A stretch of 64,000 nt of DNA from Amorphophallus konjac (GCA_022559845.1 CM040120.1:170110334-170174333), one strand, 5' to 3'; counted from the stretch's first letter, positions 8,455-19,800 are shown. The notes: generated from the sequence alone by a model not told the origin. Program-made: numbers and translations.

Positions 8455-10313
8455 TGTCCATCAACCAATCAGATGAGCCAATGTGGACGCTATATTTTGA
8501 TGGAGCTCTGAATTCTCAAGGGAGAGGAATCGGCATCGCCCTCCTGTCGCCGGAAGGCCTCACATTCCCATTGGCATACCAGCTCAAATTTCCAGTCACC
8601 AACAATATAGCCGAATATGAAGCTCTTCTAGCTGGTCTAGGACTCGCTCATTCTTTTCGTATCACTGAGTTGCGAGTCGTAGGTGATAGTCAACTCATCC
8701 TTCGCCAGGTACTCACTAAGTATCGCACTCGCGATCCCAAACTCAAGCCATACCAAGAACTCACTGCTGCCTTTGCCAAACTGTTCACAAAACTGATCTT
8801 TGTTCATATCCCTCGTCATCAGAATATTCTCGCCGATGCCCTCGCCTCATTGGCATCATCCATAAGGTTCCCTCTAGGAAGATGGTTTAAGTCCATTTCC
8901 ATCTACAAACTTCACGCCCCTGCAGTCGATGATGCTTCCTACGTAAACATCAAAGACAGGATAGCAAGGAAGATCCTGCAGGAAGATATCATTGAGAAGA
9001 GGGAGCTCATGTTGGCAGAGGCCGAAGAAGAACTGGCTGATGAAGAGAAACCATGGTTCTATGAAATTGTCAAATATTGCCAAGATCAGTCTTATCCTGA
9101 AGGGGCCACCACAGAGGACAAGAAAGCCATAAGAAGGGTGGCTCAGAAATACACATTGATTGGAGGTCTACTCTATAGGAGGAGCCTTACTGGTATTCTG
9201 TTAAGATGTCTTGGTGACGATGAGGTTTGGAAATGTGTAGAAGAGACGCACTCGGGTGTGTGCGGTGGCCACGTGAATAGTCAGATGCTCGCCAAGAAGA
9301 TCATTCGTCAAGGCTTTTATTGGCCCACTATGGAAGAGGATTGTGCTGTCTATGTCGGTAGGTGTGTCAAGTGTCAACTTCACGCCGATAAAATCCATTC
9401 ACCATCTTCCTCACTTCATCCAATATCCTCCCCATGGCCTTTCTCCATGTGGGCATTCGACATCATTGGTCCCCTAGGTGATCCCAATTCCCTCACCAAG
9501 CAGAAATCTTCCATCCTTACTGCGACGGAATACTTCACCAAATGGGCCGAAGCCGAAGCTTACGCGGAAATCAAGGCGTCAACAGTCTGCAAGTTCATCA
9601 TGAAGAACATTCTCGCCAGATTCGGCGTCCCAAGCACGATCGTCACCGACAATGGGCCACAATTCATTTCTCAGGACCTACAGGACCTCTGCAAAAGGTA
9701 CGCAATTGCATTGCATCATTCATCGCCTTATTACCCACAAGGTAACGGCCAAGCAGAGGCCACCAATAAAACATTGCTCAAAATCATCAAAAAAACCTGC
9801 GAGTCTAGTAAGTTTTCAGACTGGCCAAAAAAGCTTATCGAAGCCCTATGGGCCTATCGCACCTCAATCCGTACCCCCACCGGGCAGACTCCATTTGCCC
9901 TCACTTATGGTATGGAAGCGGTAGTCCCGTACGAGACTCTGATCCCTTCTCTCAGGGTACAATTGGATGAGGAATTTCCCCTCGACGATCGTCGTAATTC
10001 ACTCCTCGCCCAGTTGGAACTCTTGGATGAGAAGCGGCTGGCCGCCGCCGAACACGCGCGTGTGTATCAAAATAGACTCGCTCGCTTTTACCAAAAGAAA
10101 GTCGTTGAGAGAAAATTCAAAGTCGGTGAGATGGTCGTAAAAAGAATTTTTGTCAAACCTGGAGGGCCGCGTTCTAAGCTCCAACCCAATTGGGAAGGAC
10201 CATTTGTAATTCAAGCCGTGTACCCTGGCAACGCCTACAAGCTAATCAATGCCGAAGGGACCGAGTTATCCCACCCTTGGAATGGGCTTTATCTTAAGAA
10301 ATACTACCCTTAG
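8454..10313 (+). CDS. pol: Archaeal-type RNase H and integrase of the Tat element
   Basis: An open frame of 619 codons. Residues ~8-135 are a second RNase H with all expected acids: YFDGAL, NIAEYEAL, VVGDSQLI and LADALA. This duplicated domain is the diagnostic Tat acquisition. The integrase follows: an HHCC zinc domain (HSGVCGGH through CVKCQLH, ~265-310), then the catalytic core with D336 (FDIIG), D399 (TDNGPQF) and E435 (GQAEATN). The last two keep the classic D-35-E spacing. The C-terminal part ends in PWNGLYLKKYYP and has no chromodomain. The start is fixed by the TAATG overlap at 8452-8456 and by the RNase H beginning only eight codons later. It is intact. Confidence 0.94.
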   Translation: MSINQSDEPMWTLYFDGALNSQGRGIGIALLSPEGLTFPLAYQLKFPVTNNIAEYEALLAGLGLAHSFRITELRVVGDSQLILRQVLTKYRTRDPKLKPYQELTAAFAKLFTKLIFVHIPRHQNILADALASLASSIRFPLGRWFKSISIYKLHAPAVDDASYVNIKDRIARKILQEDIIEKRELMLAEAEEELADEEKPWFYEIVKYCQDQSYPEGATTEDKKAIRRVAQKYTLIGGLLYRRSLTGILLRCLGDDEVWKCVEETHSGVCGGHVNSQMLAKKIIRQGFYWPTMEEDCAVYVGRCVKCQLHADKIHSPSSSLHPISSPWPFSMWAFDIIGPLGDPNSLTKQKSSILTATEYFTKWAEAEAYAEIKASTVCKFIMKNILARFGVPSTIVTDNGPQFISQDLQDLCKRYAIALHHSSPYYPQGNGQAEATNKTLLKIIKKTCESSKFSDWPKKLIEALWAYRTSIRTPTGQTPFALTYGMEAVVPYETLIPSLRVQLDEEFPLDDRRNSLLAQLELLDEKRLAAAEHARVYQNRLARFYQKKVVERKFKVGEMVVKRIFVKPGGPRSKLQPNWEGPFVIQAVYPGNAYKLINAEGTELSHPWNGLYLKKYYP

Positions 10314-12065
10314 CACAAAACAAAAAAAAATGATGATGAAAAGATAAAAAACATCAAAAATAAGGAAATATTGAAAATCACTAAAAATATGGAAAATTCA
10401 AAATGCCGATGCCTGGCAGGCACCATGTAGTTAAGTCCCTGCATCTAACCTTCATGTTAGGATAGGGCCCATTAAGGCTTGGTAGGCACCGGGTCTTGGT
10501 TTGCCAGAACCGTGGAGACCCCTGTCCGGCCACGTCGGCCTATGCTCGCTCGAAGGAAGCTAACATGTGTTCACTTATGTATTTTATTCAAAAAAAGTTA
10601 GTAGCATCACCTACGGTAGGGCCACACCTAGAAGATCTCCGGAAGCTGTAATCTTTATTCTTTTCTCTTCGACCAAATGAGATAGTCGGCGCCCTTAAAA
10701 CGCTGAGCATGAGAAACCGAAACTCAAACCCCAAAGGCAAGAGTAGGACCCATTTCCTCGAGCATCGATCAGAGCACGAGAAGAGGGCAGTGTCCCCGCA
10801 GGCATACGAAGAGGGAGCCCACCAACGTCAAACGACTATATCTCCCTCACAGAAAGAAATACAAAATCAAAATCAAGAGAAAAGCCTGGTCGTGACCGTG
10901 CCTGGTACGATAAACGGAACCCCTCAAAGCAAAAGTCTGAATCCACAAAGGGGGGCCGTGGAATGTAAATGCTCGAGATTTGGTCCGAAGTTGTCCGAAA
11001 GGAAAGAGTTAATGGGCCCTTATTCGCTCGCCGGGTTAACGGCTTTGCCGGTCCTCTCAGGAGGTTTATCCCCTACGCTCTTCCTTCTCCCTCTAAAGAT
11101 GAAGGTTCGATGGAGTTTCTGAAAGGTGAAAACTGCCCAGGGTCTGCGACCTTATTTTAATATACACATTTTGGTTGCCTACTTTGAAAAGCAAAAGCTA
11201 TCGCTGCGAAGGAGTCTCTGTGTTTCTGGCTGGTCAAGACCCCTGTTTACCACCTTGATGTCTTCTTGTTTAACCTCGGGCTTAGGCCAATGCAAGCGCG
11301 TCACCTATGGGTGCGACGGCGTCTGATTCCGGGTCAGCGTCGCGCGGTTGGTCGTTAGGGTTCCAGGGTGTTCCATCTTATACCATCTAGAGTTGTGAGG
11401 AAACAGACCCGGGTCGGGCAAATCATCTACCTCAAACACCTTTTGGGTGAATCCCTGTGGTCGGAAGCAACTGGGAGCCTAAGCATGGCATGACGGTATT
11501 GTCATCAGGGTAAGTCTTAGCCGGCGGGATCGTCATTCGAGGGGTCTAGAGGCCCAAATCAACCTAGATGTGCACTTAAGATACCTGGGAGGTTAGTAAG
11601 AAACCCCTGTCTCACGTAGGTTAGGTGCCATTTGGGTGCTTGCCGGGCGTTAGCAATAAAAAAAATTGAAATGATAAAAGCACAAAAAAATGGAAAAGAG
11701 AAATGTACATATTTGCAAACAAAAAAAATCTTTTTATGATGAAACAAAAAAAAATATCAAATATAAAAAAAGAGAAAACAAATCAATTTTGCATGATTAC
11801 ATTTGCGTGCAGCATCTCACTTTTTAATATCGCTTGCATTCGTGTGCTTGCCTGTCGCATTTATCATCACCGCATCTTTCCCTTGCCTTCGTTAAATAAA
11901 GGCTTGGCCCCTTGACCAGTTATCAAGGACAGTCACAGTGACCATTTGCTTATTGAGCAAGGGGCCAAGTCAGAACAGAAATTCTGATTTGTTTGTTTCA
12001 GTGATATGTGCAGGGATTCAGGTAACTGAAGCAAAGGTGAAAAACAAACAAACCAAACCTTGTGT
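10314..12065 (+). other. Non-coding spacer after integrase
   Basis: I see no supportable gene. The stretch opens A-rich and then has a moderately GC-rich block with repeated GGCACC/GGTAGGC words (10400-10520). The short frames lack recognisable domains. Near its right end is an inverted repeat (11903-11969). It separates the sense pol frames from the 3' end of antisense gene 1 and may hold transcript ends for both strands. Confidence 0.6.
11903..11969. repeat. 12-bp inverted repeat between pol and antisense gene 1
   Basis: CTTGGCCCCTTG (11903-11914) is perfectly matched in reverse by CAAGGGGCCAAG (11958-11969), with a 43-bp loop. It lies between the convergent pol and gene 1 units, so it could be a hairpin in either transcript. 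The function is unknown. Confidence 0.75.
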
Positions 12066-12094
12066 TTTATTCCAAAAAAACCAAAAAATTTACA

Positions 12095-14570
12095 TCAAGT
12101 TCCGCCCTCTCTCTCTGCATTACTCGTCCCACTACTCTCCGGGCAAAACACTCTCAAAGGTGCTACCCAACTACGAAAAGCGGTACTCCTGCCGCTCTGT
12201 ACTCCTCTTCCTATTCCCACATCCCGGCGTTGATCCACGGAAGCAGCAGAGAAGCTACCAACACGAAAGCCACGCTCTCGTGCTTTTCGGTAGCGCTCCT
12301 CACCATCTCTCAGCCACTGTTCAGCAAGACCAAGGCCGATTCGGAGTTCGAATAGTTGGGCCTCCATGGCCCTTCGCTCCTCCCTTTCAGCCAAACTGTT
12401 GGCTCTTTCTCTCTCTGCGTTTCTTTCCCTCTCTGCCCGTTCTCTCTCACGGTCTTCCCTCTCTAACTGGAGAGTGATCCTCAGTTCCATAGCATCCCTG
12501 GATGAGTCGTCATCAGGATGACGCCGCAGTTCCCTCTCCAGTTCTGCTATCCTAGCCTCCTTATGCGCAGCTTGGGCAAGCGCTTCTTCCGTCTCCTTTT
12601 CCTGCCGAGTGTACCATCTCAGATACGCGATAAGGCGTAAACAAAGAGAACTCAACGCTGAAACTTTTACCTGTATACGGAGCATTCCTTCTGCCTCCGC
12701 AGCACGCTGCGTGGCGTGAGCAAGTTGCTCATGAAGCGAGTCAAGTTCTGAGGTGGGAATCCACAAGCTGGAAGAGGCACCACCTACTCCCATCGCTGGG
12801 GAGGCTGCGCCAATCTGGGCATGCTGCGACCATGTGAATTAGCAGCCAACATCTGGAATCTGGAGTTTTAACTAGGAACGTACTGTACACCTACCAAGGC
12901 GCTCGTAGCTCCGCGGGCATCACCCAACTGTTGTTCCATCTCTGCCAAGCGAGTTCGTAAATTCGCTATCATGGCATCCCGGACATCCTGCAGCCTTACA
13001 AGTCAGCATTTTTACCAAAAAAACCAAGAAAAGGAGAAAGAAGAGAAGAGAAAAAGGGGAAACCTACCTCCACAAGTCCCCGGGGTTGGAACCGTTCTGC
13101 GTACTTTGTCCTATATAGACGCAAGTAGTCCTCGCTGTCCCGCGCCTGTGATTCTACAATCGTGCCACCCCGTTGCCAGTCCTCATACTGTTCGGGGAAT
13201 CGCACGCGCCAGTCAATGCAAGTCGCCGGTCCCCGCGTCTTTCTCCCGACACGAGGTGGCGCAGCTGAATCCACCCATTCTTGAGCCAGTCCTAAAGTCC
13301 TCATAACTAATCGTAGCCGAAGCGGCTCGATTTCATTCAGGCAGTGCATCCATAGTTCCCGTCCGAACCGGGCACGACTTGCTAGAACCCACGGCTGGTT
13401 GGCATCGACCATGTCTGAGTAGGGTCTCCAGTTTACCATCGCTGTAGGGAACTCCTGTAGCTCCCGCCTTAACACCATCAGTTGGTAGGTTAGGGGTGCC
13501 GCACTCATGACGGGTTCCCACCGCCTGGCTAGCGGCACCATCACGGGTCGCCAATGTCGAGCTCTCCCCATAGGGAGGTAATAATAACTCCATAGCTGCT
13601 CGGCGCAGGTCATCAGCACCTTGCGAAAATAACAAAAAAATACAAAACAAGCAAAACCAAAAAAATACCTGGATGAATGGTGTGAAACCACTCACAGTCA
13701 TCTCACGATCCGTTTCTTGGAATAGGCCTGCAAACAAGTGCGCCAGCATAGCAGCTCCCCAGGCATAGTACCCTACTCTTTCAAGGTCTGACAGCAGCTC
13801 CAGAAGCAACATTGGATACCGTCCCCTTTCGAGCTCAGTACCAATCTCCCCAAAAGGAAGAGGAGAAATCTCCTCAAATCTATGTTACATCTTTCCCAGT
13901 TGCCGAAATCTGTGCAATACACGGCACGGCATCCTGTTTCTATCCTTTCCATGAACTCTTCTGAGGATTCGTCATCCCGCCGACGAGTGTCGGTGAGCCC
14001 TAATGCATCCATGAGGGACGCCCTAGCTACCGACCTGTTTTTCCGACCATCTAGGTCCAAACCCAGTAACTTCTGGGCACCTTCTCGGTAGTCCGCGTAA
14101 GTGACTCCGGTCACTGCCTCGCCATCCACCTTGAGACTCGTAATTCGGACCACATCTTCCAAGCTGGGCACCATGTGCCCCCAGGGCATCAGAATGCCCG
14201 GCTCACTGGGTCCCATCTCTCACACAAGGCTTGGATCAGGACTAGGTCAAGCTGGATCGGCTCGATCCGAAGGAAGGTACCAAATCCCATCACGTCTAGC
14301 CTCGCCTTCTGAAAATCTGGGAGGCCCCTGTACGCTGCTACTACCAACTCCCATAAGATTTGTGATTTCATCACAACCTACACATACCAGGAATGGGGGT
14401 GAGGTTTGGTCAGAAGAAAGGAAGAAAAAATGAGAAAAGGGCAAGAAAACTTGGCTTACGAGTTGTGATTGGGCCCTTTCGCTGAAGTGCCCTTCAAAGT
14501 CTGAAAGCCTCCTGGAACTACTACCACTGGACCTGCTTCTCTTCGAGGAATGGGAAGATTCGCCCTCCAT
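12095..14570 (-). pseudogene. Antisense gene 1: PMD-like plus coiled-coil gene with two frameshifts
   Basis: It reads right to left. Exon 1 is 14570-14460 (MEGESSHSSKRSRS..., 37 codons, donor GTAAGC). Exon 2 is 14377-13669 and exon 3 is 13619-13068. Exon 4 is 12987-12895, exon 5 is 12823-12671 and exon 6 runs 12601-12095. All borders are GT-AG and phase 0. Exon 2 matches gene 3 exon 2 (PWGHMVPSLEDV, PMD core) but is 709 nt, two short of a multiple of three. Apparent 1-base losses near 14195 and 13805 break the frame. Exon 3 corresponds to gene 3 exons 3 and 4 joined without an intron. Exons 5-6 encode an R/E-rich coiled coil. A TATA (TATAAAT, 14665-14671) lies ~95 bp upstream and an AATAAA on this strand at 12066-12071. 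Intact copies may exist elsewhere in the family. Confidence 0.75.
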
Positions 14571-14664
14571 CCAACTCTCAGAATTTTGAACTCCTCCTCT
14601 CCCGTGAGAACTTGTGCTCCTCGAGTTATTCCTCGATATACCTGGGAAGATAAAAGGGACAAGA

Positions 14665-14671
14665 ATTTATA
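14665..14671 (-). promoter_or_regulatory. TATA box of antisense gene 1
   Basis: TATAAAT on the minus strand, about 95 bp upstream of the gene 1 ATG (14570). Genes 3 and 4 have the same arrangement, which supports separate antisense promoters. Confidence 0.55.
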
Positions 14672-15204
14672 GAAATGGAAGGAGTGCGGGCCAAGATTGC
14701 CTCCATCACCTGTCGATGATAGCCCTCGCAATAAGACACCGGCCAAGCGGCCCCATGTGTCGCTTCACCGCTCGCACAGGGTGATTGACTGGACGAAGAA
14801 TAGGACGAATAGCCCCTATGTTGTCTAGGGATACCCTATCATGTTTTGGAGGACGCCCGCAAAATTTGGCACAACATCCGGGAAAAGGAACTAGGGCCGT
14901 CAGTATTGACTTCGACGGCAGATTCCCGTGGAAAATGGTCACAACAAGACGTGATTCTCCGCTCGAGGCGGAGTCTCGACAGATCCGTCACATGGGAACA
15001 GTGCAAAGGAGAAGAAGTGTAGGGAAGAAGGAACGCACAAGAGGACAAACAAGCATCAGAAAATCAAATCACTCCATTCATAATTCTACATAAGCTGTCA
15101 AAAACATCATAACATAAAGAGGTGGCGGGTCCACTAGCCCGCCAATCCTCACCATCACTCGTCTCTCTGGGCACTCTCCTCCTCTCCCCCGAGGTGAGGG
15201 TCCC
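14672..15204. other. Spacer between antisense genes 1 and 2
   Basis: About 530 bp upstream of gene 1 and downstream of gene 2. No domain-bearing frame is seen. It should hold the rest of the gene 1 promoter and the gene 2 3' UTR. I found no canonical AATAAA for gene 2. Confidence 0.5.
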
Positions 15205-16437
15205 TCAGAAGCCTCCGGGATCCCCGTGCAGTAGCACCTGCCTCGCCTCTGGGCGCCTGCTCCGCAGCAGTGACTCGCTGCTCCTCCCCTGGCGTGGCAA
15301 GAAGCCACTGGCGGCAAAGCGACCGGACTGGCGGAGTCGCTCCCCGAACTCTCGCGCTCTCTCGTAGCGCGTCTCCATCCCTCCTAGCCTCTGCACGACG
15401 GCCTGAAGGCCCAGCTGGAGCTCCCTCACTTGGGCCTCCAAGGCCCTCCTCTCGGTCAGATCCCGCTGTCGCTCGGACCTTCTCTCGGCCTTCTCTCTCT
15501 CTACCTCTCTCCTCATCATCTGCAGAAGAACCCTTAACTCCAGGATGTCTGGAGAAGGTCTCTCCTCACCACGATGCCGCAGCTCCGCTACAGTCGCCAC
15601 CCAGGCGTCACGCTCCTCTTCCGCCCGGGTCGCACGGGCCACCGCACCGGCAAGTTGCTCCCGGAGGGAAGCAATCTCGAGAAAAGGGGCCGAGGAGCTG
15701 GAAGATCCGCCAGCCACTCCCACCGTCGCTGTCTGCTGGGCACGCTGGAACAAATAAACAACGGCCGTCAGTGAAACTCCAAAATCTGAAGTTAAAAGGG
15801 CGGCACGTAACTTACCAGGAGCGACAGCTCATGTTGAGCGACGGCCAGTTGCCGCCTAGTCTCTGACAGCTGGGCGCGCGAGCCGCCGATGCCACGCGTG
15901 TCCCCAGCTTGGGGAAGCCCCGCGTAACTCTCTCTCTGCCGCCGCAGGAAGTCGGCACTGTCCTGCACCAGTACACCCCCTTGCTGTCCAGGGAGACGTA
16001 CGGGCCAGTCCTCGAGCCTCGCCTTGCCGCGACTCTCCCTCCTGACGCGGCTCGGCTCGTCCGCACTCGCCCACTCATCGGCCAGGCCCAGGGTCCTTGC
16101 CATGTCCTGCACCAAGAAAGGGGTCCCATATCAGTCAAAAGGAACGCGTCCCCTGTCTAGGACGCGTCCATCATTTGAGTGCAACACTCGCCGAACCCTT
16201 TCCTCCTCGCACGGCTCGCTTCAAAACCCAAAATGAATTAAAAGAGGAAGAGATCGGAGGACCTACCGGACCGTGTTCACCTCCTCCCACGCCATCGGGC
16301 CCCTCGGGTCCCTCGGGGGCCCGAAGCGGCCCTTCCTCCTCCATGGACGCCGTTCCGTGCTCGGGCGCGTCCCTCCTTGGGCGAGGATTTCCTCGTCCCT
16401 CTCCACCTTCACCACGGTCGGGCCCACCGAACTCCAT
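15205..16437 (-). CDS. Antisense gene 2: coiled-coil protein lacking the PMD core (3 exons)
   Basis: Exon 1 is 16437-16267 (57 codons, acidic and Gly/Pro-rich, donor GTAGGT). Exon 2 is 16106-15816 (97 codons, acceptor TGGTGCAG). Exon 3 is 15744-15205 (179 codons plus stop). All junctions are phase 0 and the spliced frame is open, giving 333 residues. Exon 2 starts at DMARTLGLADEW, matching the last third of gene 3 exon 4 and all of its exon 5 (about SETRRQLAVAQHEL). Exon 3 is the R/E-rich coiled coil of genes 1 and 3 (about ERRALEAQVRELQLGL), without the intron found there. The exons encoding the PMD core are absent. A weak TATA-like TTTAAAT lies near 16537-16547. The function is unknown; an oligomerising partner of gene 3 is one possibility. 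Confidence 0.68.
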
Positions 16438-16592
16438 CGATCAAAAGAGGAGGAAGACGAAAAAGGGGCAAGCGTGTTTCGGCGGAAGGCGGGCTCGTTT
16501 GCGGGTAAGGCACGGGAGAAGAAAGGACCACCCGTCTCTTTAAATTTAAAATCAAGGATTAAGACGCGTCCTCGCGCCTGGACGCGCCCTAA
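16143..16592. repeat. Two GACGCGTCC-type dyads flanking exon 1 of antisense gene 2
   Basis: ACGCGTCC (16144) pairs with GGACGCGT (~16160) in intron 1 of gene 2. GACGCGTCC (16563) faces GGACGCGCCC (~16580) upstream of its exon 1. They resemble the GGCGTCCAGG dyads around gene 3, with ACGCGTCC arms and longer centres. Confidence 0.65.
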
Positions 16593-16802
16593 AGGGGGAA
16601 AAGGAAACAAAATCCCCCCGTGCAAAGCATAGTTCCCCGCTGTTCAGGGTAAGGTCTCGCGGAGCGTGCCTCAAGGGACAACTCAGTGCAAAAAAGAAAG
16701 TGTGGGAGAGAGAAAAGTACACACAACACAAAAGCCATTTCCATTTCATATAATAGCCGAAAGTACATCATACAGTGAGAAGGGTGACGTACAAGCAACT
16801 CT
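16438..16802. other. Spacer between antisense genes 2 and 3
   Basis: About 365 bp. The left part is the gene 2 promoter region, with the dyad at 16563-16592. The right part is the 3' UTR of gene 3. No gene is seen. Compositionally it changes from GC-rich to A-rich near 16690. Confidence 0.5.
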
Positions 16803-19800
16803 CTAACTCTCACCGTCACCCTCCTGGTCATCTCCTTCCTCCCTCCTCTGAAGGAGATCCCTAGGGGGCCTCCGCGACCTCTGTGAACCCTGAGAAGCCG
16901 TACTCGCCTCGCCCTGCGGTGGCACTCCAGCCTCGAAGGCGCGACGACGCTCCTCGGCCGAAGAAACCAGATAGCTGCCCATGGAAAAAGAACCAGACTG
17001 ACGAAGTCGCGCCCCGCGTTCCTTCGCCCTCTGGTACCGCTCCTCGCTCTCCCGAAGCCTCCCCTCCGCCGTGCCAAGACTCAATCGGAGCTCCAGCAGC
17101 TGGGCCTCCAGAGCCCTCCTCTCGGTCTGATCCCGCTGTCGCTCCTCCCTCTCTCTCTCCCTCTCCTCTCTCTCTCTCATCGCCTCCCTCTTCGACAGCT
17201 CGAGGGCGATCCGCAGATCCAGCACGTCACGAGGGAGCTCCTCAGCCTCCCGTCGATGCTCCTCCTCCAGCTCCGCAATCCGGGCGTCACGCTCCGCCAC
17301 CCGAGCGTCGCGCTCCTGCTCGGCACGAACAGCACGCGCCAGGGCCTCTCGGATCTCGGCCACCTGTCAAGGCACGCATGCACCGTAAGAGAACAGTGAT
17401 AGAAGGAAAGTAGCTAGAAAAGGGTCGCGGCCAAGCAAGCACTCACTCGAGCCTCGCGGTCACGCTCGGCCTCCTCAGCCCGAGCCACCGCGTACGCCAG
17501 CTGCTCCTGGAGGGCAGAAACCTCCGGAGGAGGGCCCCGCGAACTGGAACCCGCTCCACCAGCCATCCCGGCTGCCGCTGTCTGGTGGGCCCGCTGAAAC
17601 ACGGGGCAAACGTCAGTCAAAGGCTAAGCATCAAAAATCCAGGTCACAAAAAAAATGCATTGCATAGACTCACCAGGATCTCCAACTCCTGTCGGATGGC
17701 CACCAACTGTCGCCTGGCGTCCGCCAACTGGGCCCGCAGGTCAGCGATCATGGTATCACGAGCATCCTGCATTACACATAAGTTAGTATCCCATGCATAT
17801 ACATATAGAAAGGTGGAGCAGTTTCATTTCACTTACCCCTGCCATACCACCCAAGGAGAGGCGGTCCCCGTACGTAGCTCGGTACCGTCTCATGTAGTCT
17901 GTGCTGTCCTGTACGTGGGACACTACTGGGACCCCGCCCTGCTGCCAGTCCTGGTACTGTGCTGGGAAGCGCGTACGCCAGTCCACGATCTTCGCCTTCC
18001 CCTTGGTCTTCCGCCCAATGCGGGCCGGCGCATCTACGTCTACCCACTCCTGGGCCAGCCCCAACGTCCTCATGACCAGTCTAAGCCGCAGCGGCTCAAT
18101 CTCGTTCAGGCAATGGACCCACACGTCCCGCCTGAAGCGAGGAAGACCCGCTACAACCCAGGGCTGGCCAGCATCGCCCATGCCCAGGTAGGGCCTCCAC
18201 ACCACCTGCATCACCATACATACATCATGTTAGTTACCATTCAGTCACATGCATAAACACAAAAAAAATCATACGCATCATACCATGGCCTCGGGATACT
18301 CGCTCAGCTCCCGACGAAGTGACGCCAGCTGGTAGCCGTGGGGTGCTGCAACCACGACCGGCCTCCACTGCCGCGCCAGAGGCACGGCCCTCCTGTTCCC
18401 ATGCCTAGCCCTCCCCATCGGGAAATAGTAATAGCTCCACACCTGCATCCATCATACATCATTAGTACAATAATTGCATATTTAACTGTGGGAATGCATA
18501 AATAAAATGTTTACCTGGAGGAAAGGTGCGAAGCCGCTGACTGTCGTCTCCTTCTCCGAAGTCTGGGAGAGATCGGCAATCAGATGGGCAAGCAGAGCCG
18601 CTCCCCACGCATAGTGCCCCACTCTGTCCAGATCCGCCAAGATCCCGAGGAAACGGCAGTGGATGCCATCCCCCTTCGTCCCCAGCAGAAGGCGGCCCAG
18701 GAAGAAGAAAAGAAACCTCCGAAGGTCTAGATCCACCAGCTCCCTCTCGCTCGGATCCTGGGTGAAAGCTGCACGAGCATCCCCCTCCAGTCGAGCCAAG
18801 AACTCCGCTCCAGTCTCGCTAACCCGCTGGCGCGGGTCGACGAATCCGAGCGCCTCCATGATCTCCACTCGGCCGACTACCCTGCTGTCTCTATCAGTCA
18901 CGCTCGTCTCTAACCACAGCAGGTCCAGGGCACTCTCTCGGTAGTCGGGGTAGGTCACCCCGCTGACTGCCTCTCCGTCAACTCGTAGCCCGGTGATCCG
19001 AGCCACGTCCTCCAGCGTCGGCACCATGTGCCCCCAGGGCATCAGAAACGCCCGGCTCGGTGCGTGCCACCGCTCCCTCAGTGCCTGGATAAGAGGAAGG
19101 TCGAGCCGGAAGGGCTCGATCCTAAGGAAAGCTCCAAAGCCCATGGCGTCCACACGCGCCCTCTGGAAATCCGGCAGCCCACGGTATGCTGCCACCACCA
19201 AGGACCAGCTGATCCGGCCCTTCATCACGCCCTGCAAACCACAAAACCAACAAAGAACACATCAGCATCATGAACAGTCATAAAACAATAACACTGTATA
19301 TATACTACTTATTCTTTTATTTTATTTTTTATATTTTTAAAAATATTTATATTTTCTTGTGGAGGCGTCCAGGCCCCTGGACGCCTCCTCTTTTTTTCCC
19401 TTTATTTTGTTTTTTTTTTAAAAAAAACAAAGCCAAAACAAGAAAAATATATTAAAAATATATATATTATCATGGAGGCGTCCTGGAGCCAGGACGCCTC
19501 CTTATTATTATTATTATTATTATTATTATATTTCTATTACTTTTCGTAAATAAATAAATAACCAAAAATAAAAAGAAAACGTGGAGGCGTCCAGGCCCCT
19601 GGACGCCTCCTTCTCTCACTACCCGCCTTTCTCTCACAGCCTCTCGCACACCCGTTTTAGCCTATTGAACCACAAAGTGAGAATTCCGAGGTACTTACCG
19701 GGTCGTGATCGTCCTCTCCCGCGTCACCAGCATCCGCAGCGGCCTCCGCGGCCAGGAGAGGCACCTCTATCTCCTCCCCCGCAGCAACCTCCTCTGCTGC

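Noticed and set aside
10709..11122. A 137-codon plus-strand frame after integrase as an extra sense ORF
   Set aside because: No domain, skewed composition and no similarity to other frames here. It cannot be told from chance.
12095..12793. The 232-codon frame at 12095-12793 (-) as one single-exon gene
   Set aside because: Comparison with gene 3 places an intron (12670-12602) inside it. The frame merely reads through that intron.
15270..15866. Plus-strand frames over the antisense genes (15270-15866, 16883-17413, 17585-18256)
   Set aside because: They are shadows of the GC-rich antisense exons. The opposite strand has the homology between paralogues and the splice signals.
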